From: Catonia carolina
Lineage: Eukaryota > Arthropoda > Insecta > Hemiptera > Achilidae
Direction of reading: 5' to 3'
DNA length: 64,000 nucleotides
NCBI GenBank assembly: GCA_035578175.1
Contig: JAQMRL010000001.1
Span: 187,295,783-187,359,782 of the forward strand
The translations under genes were made by a program, and so were the position numbers. Below are positions 55,801 through 64,000 of the stretch, piece by piece. Numbering within the stretch: the stretch's first letter is position 1; each line of letters begins with the position of its first letter. Under the pieces are notes generated by a model. It was not told the DNA's origin. It did no database searches and saw nothing but the letters and a program-made list of their open reading frames with translations.

Positions 55801-56143
55801 ACAGTAGACGCTAATGATCAAGATATTGATGCGACTGTCAAAACAACAATTTAAAAGACCTATAGACTATTTTTGTTACAAAAAAAAATAGAATAAAATA
55901 ACACAGCTCAACACTACATACAGACTAAACAATATGTTACAGATAATACCGTTTCATTTGTAATTCCATTAAGAGGGCGAGTTAATCAATTTATAATTGG
56001 CCTGGGCAGAAATTTAGCGGTGCTTCTATGGAATGGTTTGGGACCTGCTTATGAACTTCACGTTAAGGAAGGTGTTGATTCAGATAAACCTACAAACAGA
56101 TTCAATGATGGTAAAGCTGATCCGTGGGGTCGCTTGTGGGCAG
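52684..56143 (+). CDS. Regucalcin / SMP-30 (gluconolactonase-like) gene, partial: two exons
   Basis: Two exons with matching phase (phase 1 donor AGTAAGT at 52831/52832, acceptor TTACAG at 55942) encode the N-terminal part of an SMP-30/gluconolactonase beta-propeller. Exon A has HGEGPHWD, whose Glu is a metal ligand in this family, and LYFVDITGRTVHRLNP. Exon B has GLGRNLAVLLWNG, NRFNDGKADPWGRLWAG, with the conserved Arg and Asn that contact substrate in regucalcin, and ends in phase 1. The protein class is a Ca/Zn-dependent lactonase, often cytosolic. The remaining two thirds, including the other metal ligands, were not found before 64000, so the gene should continue to the right. A jockey-type LINE (58993-62031) sits in the presumed next intron. 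The 5' end is uncertain (see exon A). Confidence 0.85.
53505..53690 (+). mobile_element. tRNA-derived SINE, family E
   Basis: GTTGGTGTAGTGGTCAGAGC (A-box-like) and CCCGGGTTTAGTTCCC (B-box-like), followed by a body with CTGCATTAGCAGTA like family A. It lies in the regucalcin intron between exons A and B. Confidence 0.65.
53691..55162. other. Regucalcin intron A/B DNA, nothing recognised
   Basis: AT-rich sequence, with a short TA-rich run near 54255-54275. No gene or shared repeat was identified. Confidence 0.3.
55163..55655. mobile_element. Short foldback element with a MITE inserted between its arms
   Basis: Arms of ~65 bp (55163-55230; 55585-55655) share AACTTGATGGCCTCCCGCAG and GAGGAGCAGAATCGGCC in inverted orientation. 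The 55255-55533 MITE lies between them. Confidence 0.7.
55255..55533. mobile_element. ~277 bp MITE, copy 3 (nested)
   Basis: Third copy of the GAACTAATGTCCC family, inside the foldback element 55163-55655. Confidence 0.8.
55686..55865 (+). mobile_element. tRNA-derived SINE, family D
   Basis: Head CTGTGGCGTAATGGTTAAAA, B-box GGGTTGATTCCCGGC, body AACCCACAGTAGACGCTAAT. It ends ~80 bp before regucalcin exon B. Confidence 0.75.
55943..56143 (+). CDS. Regucalcin-like exon B (NRFNDGK exon)
   Basis: A 201 nt exon, AG acceptor at 55941-55942 and donor GTAAAG at 56144. It encodes TVSFVIPLRGRVNQFIIGLG, then AVLLWNGLGPAYELHVKEGV, then NRFNDGKADPWGRLWAG. The NRFNDGK block is a hallmark of regucalcin/SMP-30. 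The frame joins exon A without a stop. Confidence 0.9.
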
Positions 56144-56196
56144 GTAAAGTAAAACAAATTGATTAATTTAAACTGTTTTTGATTCTAGGCCTTTGT

Positions 56197-56197
56197 A

Positions 56198-56234
<37 letters not shown>
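56197..56234 (+). repeat. (GT)n microsatellite
   Basis: About 17 consecutive GT/TG dinucleotides, 55 bp after regucalcin exon B. Confidence 0.9.
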
Positions 56235-56237
<3 letters not shown>

Positions 56238-56700
56238 GTCATTAGTAATTGCTTTTGATCAAATTACAGATAGTCCAGCCTTTCTTAGTATGTTCCTAAT
56301 CTAAACAAATAATGACGTCACTGAGCATGCGCGTTATATCAAAAAGAATACACGCTGATTAAAAAGTAACAACAAAATACTTTTAAAAGTATTCAAATAC
56401 AAAATACTTTTAAAAGTATTTTTATAATGAAATTGTTAGGCCTATACATCATATAATGACTGATGTTTTAAGTACTTTAAGAACTTATAATTTAAAACAT
56501 AGTTAACTTAATAGGAATACGACATCCATGAAGTCGCAGACTCTAGCGCGCACCCTGTAGTAGCTGGCTTTGGTTTGTTGACAATAGGAGCAAACTAAGA
56601 ATGGCTGAACTGTAGTTTAAAAGTTTGTTCAATCATTGAAATGCGTTGATTCTTTTCATAATTTTTAGAACTTTACTTTTTGAAGTATAAGATATTGCTT

Positions 56701-57104
56701 GAGTCCCAGCTCCGTGTAGTTGGAAGGAATGCAGTGCGTTGTTATAGTAGTGGGAGAATGAATGAGTTGGTAGTGTTTCACAGCTGATGCATTTGTAGTG
56801 GTAGCGTGTACTAACTAGACTAAAAAAAATATTCTTATCATCCGGCGCATTAATTTAACAAATACCTACTGGGTTATTAACTTGGTTCGATTCATAATAT
56901 CTAATATTTAGCAAGTATTTAACATTTAGATTAAAATATGTAAATAAATGAATGTAATAAATACAAACAAATATGTTAAAATACTGAAAGTTTGAAAACG
57001 AATGTTTTGTATCAGAGTAATACAACAATCGTTCTCCCAGCATGCGTCAGTCATTCATTATACCTCACCCGTACCCTTTACCCGTAACTACACAGAGCTT
57101 GGAA
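56701..57104. mobile_element. Possible small TIR element
   Basis: CCCAGCTCCGTGTAGTT at the left; read inward from the right, CCAAGCTCTGTGTAGTT. Limited further inverted similarity. Tentative. Confidence 0.35.
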
Positions 57105-57118
57105 CCGTACAATACTAA

Positions 57119-57920
57119 AGTCATGAGATTGCCTTTTGCAATGGATTGGCTGTGAGAAAGGGACGTAAAAATATGACAGTGCTGCCAACCTCAACAGTGC
57201 GACGCTACTCGTACATTTCACTACCGTGCAGTTTCTATTATACATACATTTTGTAAGCTGTGGTTTAATCCGAGAAAATTTTCTTTCTAAACCTTATAAG
57301 AAATAAATCTGACCTGTAATACTGCCTATAGCTTAATTACAAGACTAGAAATGTTTGATTTACTGTAATTACCAGCTACCTTATTCCACTGGAACAAATT
57401 TTCTACGAATGAATCGCCTTCTTTACGATCGCTGCACCGGCGTCTTCACTATCAGTCTCACTAGTCTACCTAACCGCTTCCTTTTTTTACCAGGTCTCAA
57501 CAAAACTGTTGAAGAATAGTTTGTTCACGTCTTTAATTTCCTTGTTTATTGTTCGAATTGTAGAAATAAAAACATCACAGTAGTTAGCCACTCGCTCATG
57601 GCTTTTGTTAAGAGGCATTGAAAGGCATTTTTGTTTAGTTTCAACTTCTCAGCATTTTATTATACTGCCTATTAGATTTCGTTCATCACTGTGAATAGTC
57701 TGCCCACATTTTCAAGAAACTAACATTTCTGTTTACGGTAACAAACAGTTATATTCGTATCGTTAACCTACAGAAGGTTCCGCGATATACTCTATAGGCT
57801 AAGCTCTGGGTATAGTATAAGTTGTTATGTTTGTCGTTCCGAAATAAAAGCAGTCGCGCATGCGCACTGATGCTTTTCCCCCTTTACCAGTAGTTGTAAA
57901 CAAGGAGAAACTCGTGACTA
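57119..57920 (+). repeat. Duplicated ~0.8 kb segment, copy 2 (partner at 1715-2745), empty SINE site
   Basis: Counterpart of 1715-2745. At the position of the SINE it reads CACTAGTCTACCTAACC uninterrupted, i.e. the pre-insertion state. Confidence 0.8.
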
Positions 57921-58612
57921 TACCTGTATTGTTTTTGTTAAAGATATGTAATGATGAGCTGAACCCGGGACTCAGTGTGGGGAATGCGCTGCTGTTAGCG
58001 TTGTACGTACATTTCTAAAAACATGCAACTGTGTAGTATATAGTTAATTTTTTGCTTCTTCTTTACAAAACTTAATAACATTTAAAATAACATTCCATTC
58101 CGCACTTCGAATTGTTTTACCCTGCTTTCGAACGGTCGACATAATAAACTTATAATTCACTGATAGATAACTAATTTATGACAACACTACAGAATAATGA
58201 ATAAAATGTGAAGAATTAAAATGAAAAGAAACTGAATGAGTTTTAACGAATTAAAATACTTTTATTTGAATAAATGTAGCCTAAAACGTAAAAACAGAAT
58301 AGCCAAATCAAAACAATATTTCCTGTACCACTCGTCGCGTAATAAAATAAGGACTGTGTATTCCAATGAACTACGAGTAGTTTTTAGGATTGTAATAGAG
58401 AAACTGGGCATTGGCTAGGGGTACATTGTTCCCCTCTAACACTTCGTCACAAACAAAGTTCATTGCGTGACTAACATCAGTACTGTTATACCGGTTTTTT
58501 ACTGTTTACCGTTAAGTAGGCTAGACTGTGTATGAACCTTATACACTCGTAAGTATATCACATAAGGATATTTGTATCATAAGTTAAACTTGTGAAATAT
58601 TATGACAATAAA

Positions 58613-58855
58613 TAATATTAAAGGTAGTTACTTTTATACGAATTTGAATGCTAGACAGTTGTTACCGGTGTACTTTGATGGTTGGGGTTCAATTAACCCT
58701 ACTCTCTCAGGAATGGTCGGCCTGAGTCGGTACAAGACTACGCCTCATTTACACGTCATACTTACCATCCTCATCTCATTGGGTCATTGGGTTGCTTATT
58801 GTTCTGAATTGAACAGATTGCAACGTACACATATTAGGGATTAAAAAAAAATTAA
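58613..58855 (+). mobile_element. tRNA-related SINE, family C, 5'-truncated
   Basis: Lacks the tRNA-like head. It matches the body and tail of 36555-36870 (GGGGTTCAATTAACCCTAC, GTACAAGACTACGCCTCATT, AACAGATTGCAACGTACACA) and ends in poly-A. Confidence 0.75.
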
Positions 58856-58992
58856 TAATTCTAGTACAGATATAATGGGTGGTAAATGAATAGTAGGTAG
58901 TAATAGACCTAAACAAAATAAGAATTTGAATTTTTTCAATACGTTAAGAAGGAGTAGGCTAGTATTATTAGACTATTATTATTAGTCATTCA

Positions 58993-61900
58993 AAATTAAA
59001 CTAAATGCCGGATTTTATGTACAAAATCTCTCTATGGAACGCTAATGGTTTGGTTCAGCATTATCATGAATTCATCACTTTCATTAAATTAAATAAATTT
59101 GATATAGTTTTAATTTCAGAGACCCATTTTACAGACAAGAGTTTCTTTAGTTGTCCAGGCTATTCTTTGTATCACACAAATCACCCCGACGGAAGAGCAC
59201 ATGGCGGAACAGCCGTAATTATAAGGAATAATATTACTCATTATGCGCTTCAGAAGTCTGAAAGTGCTTCGTTGCAAGCTACTAGTGTTGCAGTGAAAGA
59301 CGTATACGGTTTTCTCACACTGTCAGCAGTGTATTGTCCTCCCAGGCATAGAATAACCGAAGCTGAATTTACGAATTTCTTTGATTCTTTAGGGAATAGG
59401 TTTATTGCCGGTGGTGACTTCAATGCCAAGCACCAACTGTGGGGATCCAGACTCGCTAATCCTAGAGGCCGATCACTTTATAACGTAGTACGACAAAATA
59501 ACTTGAACACATTGTCAACAGGAGAACCTACGTACTGGCCATCTGATCCTAACCGGCGGCCTGACCTCCTCGACTTTTTCATCGCAAAAAATGTTCCTCA
59601 AAATTCAGTGCAACTTGAAGCTAGTCTTGAGTTATCATCAGATCATACACCTGTCATAGCAATAATTAATTCAAGGCTCATTATTAAAGAACCACCTCCG
59701 ACGTTACATAACAAACATACTGACTGGCAATATTTCCGACTGCTAATAGAAAACAAAATTACATTGAATGTCTCGTTGAAAACGGTAAGTGAAATTGAAG
59801 ATGCGATTGAACATTTCAATAAAATAATACAAGAGTCAGCCTGGGAATCTACACCAGTTAAGGACAACCCTACGAGACAGCATTTTTATCCTGAAAATGT
59901 CCGGGAAAGAATTGCTGAAAAAAGACGACTGAGACGCATTTGGCATAACACTAAACATCCAGACGATAAAAGACGATTTAATAGAGCCTCGAGAAGACTA
60001 AAAGAGTTGCTTTCCGAAATTAAGAACGCCTCCTTCCAAGAGAAACTATCTAATCTTTCTCCGTCCAGTGCATCGGATTACTCTCTCTGGAAGGCTACAA
60101 AATTTTTGAAACAACAAAAGATGATGGTTCCACCACTAAATACCGGAGACGGAAACTGGGCAAGAACTCCAGCAGAAAAGGCTGATATATTTGCTAGGCA
60201 TCTTGTAGAAGTCTTCAAGCCGAACGAACTTCATGATCAAAATTTTACTGACGAAATTACGGAATATCTAGAGGCGCCCTTCCAGATGTCTCCGCCCATC
60301 AAACCATTCAGCCCTGCAGAAATTGAGAGGACTATCAAAAAAATCTTAACCGGAAGAAAGCACCAGGATACGACTTAATAACAGGCGAAATCTTGAAACA
60401 ACTGCCTAAAAAAGCGTTCTTGTTACTTACAGCGATTTTTAATGCTATTATACGCATCGGATGCTTTCCTGCTCAATGGAAATATGCCCAGGTGATTATG
60501 ATCCTTAAACCAGGCAAGGATCCTTTACGACCGAGCTCCTATAGACCAATCAGCCTGCTTCCAATTACCTCTAAAGTATTTGAGAAAATGTTGTTAAATC
60601 GTTTAAAACCTTTTATAGAAGAGTATAAACTTATTCCAGATCATCAATTCGGGTTTCGTGAACAACACTCGGCTGTAGAACAAGTCCACAGACTAGTCAA
60701 ACTTATTCAGAAGAGCTTAGAATTAAAGAAGTTTACTTCAGCTGTGTTCTTGGATATTCAACAGGCGTTCGATAAAGTTTGGCATCTAGGTCTGTTATAC
60801 AAAATTAAAATGGAACTAGAATATCCTTACTTCTTGATTTTTAAAAACTACCTTTTAAATCGTTTCTTCCAAGTTAAATATGATAATGTCTTTTCCAATT
60901 TCTACTTATTAAATTCCGGCGTTCCTCAAGGCAGCATTTTGAGCCCATTCTTATACACGCTTTATACAGCCGACTTTCCAGAACATGAATCTGTAATGAC
61001 GGCAACGTTCGCAGATGACACAGCGATTTTGGCGGCGGACGCTTCTCCGACATGTGCCTCGGAGAAGTTACAAACCCATCTTGACAACATTCACGAATGG
61101 TGTAAGAAATGGAGAGTGAAGATTAATGAGGATAAGTCAACGCACGTAACATTTACGTTAAAGAAACCAACATGTCCAGTGGTCAGCTTGAACGGTACTG
61201 TAATCCCACAGAAGGATGAAGTTAAATATCTGGGTTTATATCTAGATCGAAGACTCACGTGGAGAAGTCATATATGGGCGAAACGAAAGCAACTTGGGCT
61301 GAAGTTACGTCAATTATTCTGGCTCTTAGGCAGTAGGTCTCAACTCTCCCTTGAAAATAAAGTACTCGTATACAAAGTAATACTCAAACCAATTTGGACG
61401 TATGGGTTAGAGCTATGGGGTACAGCTAGTTCATCAAATATAGAAATACTGCAGCGCTTTCAATCAAAATGCCTGAGACTGATCACTGCAGCCCCATGGT
61501 ACGTAACAAATGAAATACTACACAATGACCTAAACCTGCCCTTCATAAAAGAAGAAATTAAACAACGTAGCGAAAAACATTTACAAAAACTAGAAGACCA
61601 TCAGAATCCATTAGCGATTAGCCTCCTTGACAACAGCGAAGATACTTACAGACTGAAACGCTTTAAACCATTGGACTTACCTCTACGATTTTGTTAGTCA
61701 TTTAATTGTTTTTTCATCTTTTCTACTTCAATTCCTAATCATCAGCATCTCATAATTGGCGTCGTTTTCATCTCTACCATCGTCATTGTCATCTCTAACT
61801 TTAACACTTTGTGTTTCGGGATGTTGATTCACGGTTCATCAAGTTTGATTTTGTATAGATATATTTTTTGTTTCTTCACAGTTCGGTCTTTTTCAAACAC

Positions 61901-62031
61901 ACTACTGAGTGTCGTTTGTGTTTTAATTCTAAGGACATTACTCAGATTTTCTCATATTTGCTTAAAGTTATTGTATTTATTAACTGATTGCAAAAGAAAA
62001 ACTATACTGTTAAAAAAAAAAAAAAAAAAAA
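58993..62031 (+). mobile_element. Jockey-type non-LTR retrotransposon, nearly intact ORF2, no ORF1
   Basis: A 3039 bp insertion flanked by the perfect 12 bp duplication ATTAGTCATTCA (58981-58992, 62032-62043), ending in a pure poly-A tract (about 62012-62031). The 5' end lies 12 bases before the ORF2 start codon, so ORF1 and the 5' UTR are absent. It sits in the presumed regucalcin intron after exon B, same orientation. The perfect duplication and intact tail mark a very recent insertion. Confidence 0.93.
59005..61697 (+). pseudogene. Jockey-type ORF2: endonuclease + reverse transcriptase, single frameshift
   Basis: The first frame (59005-60378, 457 codons) holds the APE-type endonuclease: SLWNANGL, LISETHF, AGGDFNAKHQLWGSRL, LDFF and SSDHTPVI. 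The second frame (to 61697) holds the reverse transcriptase: SSYRPISLLPITSKVFEKML, QFGFREQHS, VFLDIQQAFDKVWH, GVPQGSILSPFLYTLY, the active-site FADDTAILAAD (61008-61019 for FADD), KYLGLYLDRRLTW and the C-terminal ILKPIWTYGLELWG region. The frames meet through a one-base shift near 60340-60352, between the EN-RT linker and the RT. Total length ~891 codons, as expected for a jockey ORF2. Otherwise free of stops. It could have made the nicking and copying enzyme for target-primed reverse transcription before the frameshift. Confidence 0.93.
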
Positions 62032-62529
62032 ATTAGTCATTCATTTTTTAAAAGAGACTAAAATGCTTGGTTTTTCACTTGGTCTTTTACATAAGCCTTT
62101 TATGTTTTTGTTCTTATAAGATGAAACATGAGAAATGTGGTGTATAGATTACTTACCATTAAAGAAATGTTTTACTATTTTTTTTATACATTGTTGTTTT
62201 ATCTTGTCCATAAATATTTCTCCTAACAGTCCAGACATTTGACATGATATTCATACTCACTATTTTGTTCTGTCATTCATTACAAGTTGAAAAGATAAAT
62301 GTCCTGAAACTGAAGTTTGGTTGGTTTATTGTGGGCTATTTTTATTCATACTATACAAAATACCAACAGAAAGTCAGCCATTTAGAATATTCTCAACAAA
62401 TCTTAATTAAACCATCTGTTTCAATAAGATGGTTTAAATAACAGAAGAGACGTCACATATAAGGAACTGGAGAGTGTGCAGAAAGACTGATTTATAAGTT
62501 GGAATATAGATGTGGTAGAAAATTTGATA

Positions 62530-62921
62530 CTGCCCATAACAGACAAGTAGAGTATCAAATTGTTTACACTCAATCTGTTCGTTGCAGGGCTAAAATAAAT
62601 AGCTGTTTCTTATCACATGGCCAGCCAATTAAATGACTGAATCATTTAAGAACAGAAGAGGTAGAGGTGTAAAAAGCACTAATCAGAGTTATCTCCTCTG
62701 AAAGTAATGAATTTCGTTATATAGCCAGACCCTGTGGTGAATGAAGTGAAAGTGTCATTTGCAGAGTGGAAAATATGTGCTTTTCAGAAGGCCCGACATG
62801 CTGATAAGCGTACTTTTTCAACCAGTAAGGAAGGCTATAGTAAACCACCTCACTCTTTGTTTTACTTAGTAAAACCTCTACAGGTTCAAACCAGCCTTTC
62901 GTCTGATGACCTAAACAACAT
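62530..62921 (+). mobile_element. AAC-tailed SINE-like retroposon, copy j
   Basis: Full-length copy flanked by the perfect 14 bp duplication TAGAAAATTTGATA (62516-62529, 62922-62935). Starts CTGCCCATAACAGAC and ends CCTAAACAACAT. The internal frame reads VNEVKVSFAEWKICAFQKAR and continues to the tail. Confidence 0.9.
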
Positions 62922-63431
62922 TAGAAAATTTGATAGCTATGAGGATGTGCTCTCATTCTACGGGCTTCAAAGTCTGAACGCACAGCATACAGTGTTGGAC
63001 GTTCTATACATTTACGACATTCTCGGGTTGATGTTCCAGCTATCACGAAGATATTTCTGAGGGTGCCTTGCACAATTTTAAGAAGTTTCAGATTGTTTGC
63101 TGGAGCCACACGAAGTAGAGTAGCTCCAATAAATAGGTGTATAGCTACAGTAAATGATATAAATAGAGAGCTATATTTGTTTCACATAGATACCAAAATT
63201 AAAGAAAACTTATTATACGAAATACCACGGTAAATAGAAGAGACGGTAGGGGTCACGCGCATGACCGGCCATTATGAGTACATACCGTCACTAGCAAATG
63301 ACGTCACCGGTGCTAAAATAAACGAGTTTTTAATTCTTCCTTCTACATTGAAGACTAATATTGGGTTACAGTAATTATGTTTTGAGTACTATAATAATAC
63401 CAGCGAGAAAAATAATGATAATAAAGATAAT

Positions 63432-63613
63432 GCCGGCCGCATTGGCGCAGTTGGTAACGTGCTCGCCTCTCATCATGCGGTCCTGGGTTCGAATCCCACT
63501 CAGGCACGGCATATTTTCATACGTTACAAAAATTTATTTCATCCTCATTACACACAGTTACACCCCAACGTCGTCGCTAATGACCACGGTAGTTGATGCG
63601 ACGTTAAAAAAAA
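63432..63613 (+). mobile_element. tRNA-derived SINE, family A
   Basis: GGCCGCATTGGCGCAGTTGG head, B-box GGTTCGAATCCC, body CACCCCAACGTCGTCGCTAA, terminal CGACGTTAAAAAAAAA. One of the two best-preserved family A copies. Confidence 0.85.
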
Positions 63614-64000
63614 ATGATAAAGAATTGTAATGGAATGTAAACAAAATATGAAGTTATTAACTGCCATTTTTATCGTTGACAATTTATGTAAACAAATTGT
63701 CTTTAAATTTTCACATTATGAACTAACAGTTTTTTATACAATTCTGTAATTGTAATGTAAATAAATACGTGGTATTTGGTAGCCTACTTCTGGGAAAATC
63801 AAATGGTTGTGAAATTCTAACAGTCAGGCCTACTGTTATTACAAATATAGTTTATATTCTGGAAAAATGAAAAAAAGAATTTGCCGAGCTTTTTTTAAGG
63901 TTTCGTTTTCGGAAAACGGTGAAATGAAAATCTTTTATGTATATATTTTCATTGTTACCGCTACCCGCAACAATTTTCAATATAATAATATTAGAACTCA

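Noticed and set aside
59643..59867. Antisense frame inside the LINE
   Set aside because: Shadow of the endonuclease-coding frame on the other strand.
1..64000. Operons, ribosome-binding sites, CRISPR, phage or plasmid features
   Set aside because: The window is spliced eukaryotic nuclear DNA, so prokaryotic features do not apply and none was seen.

Overview
The window is nuclear DNA from an animal, almost certainly an insect. It is AT-rich, its genes are split by GT-AG introns, and it is dense in tRNA-derived SINEs, Tc1/mariner and piggyBac-like elements, and non-LTR retrotransposons. The repeat content suggests a hemipteran or another large-genome insect, but no species can be named from the sequence alone. 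No prokaryotic, viral, CRISPR or operon-like feature was seen.

Two host genes are visible, both on the + strand. The first is complete at coding level: ten coding exons between 7046 and 41276 that join in phase into a 370-residue HACD3-type (PTPLAD1) very-long-chain 3-hydroxyacyl-CoA dehydratase. It has an N-terminal p23/CS domain (exons 1-3) and a C-terminal multi-pass dehydratase domain (exons 5-10) carrying the catalytic Tyr/Glu pair. A splice acceptor just before the start codon implies at least one untranslated 5' exon upstream. The second gene is partial: two exons of a regucalcin/SMP-30-type protein (about 52684-52831 and 55943-56143). Its remaining exons were not found and probably lie beyond the right edge.

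Most of the rest is transposon-derived, often nested. 1-6700: two old duplicated segments whose partner copies lie at 32.5-33.1 kb and 57.1-57.9 kb, SINEs, and small MITEs. 7.2-13 kb (intron 1): head-to-head copies of a ~0.93 kb repeat, a 5'-truncated LINE and a long-TIR foldback element. 13.1-19.7 kb: a SINE split by a TTAA-flanked piggyBac-like element, and a ~0.9 kb MITE whose inverted partner is in intron 8. 19.9-30.4 kb (intron 4): a 2.5 kb mariner-type element with 490 bp TIRs nested in the 0.93 kb repeat, an internally deleted mariner, a ~390 bp foldback carrying two hammerhead-ribozyme-like cores, a LINE fragment, a MITE and a pogo-like element. 30.5-41.2 kb (introns 5-9): further 0.93 kb repeats, a minisatellite, a Tc-type remnant and a SINE. 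41.3-52.7 kb: 3' UTR, SINEs and a decayed mariner. 52.7-64 kb: regucalcin exons and an intron carrying a nearly intact jockey-type LINE with clean target-site duplications.

The most unusual items are the inverted pair of hammerhead-like motifs (27.06-27.45 kb); the undescribed ~0.93 kb repeat present in at least seven copies; an (AAC)n-tailed ~395 bp retroposon family with a short recurring open frame; and several pairs of filled and empty insertion sites inside the window that let relative insertion ages be read directly.
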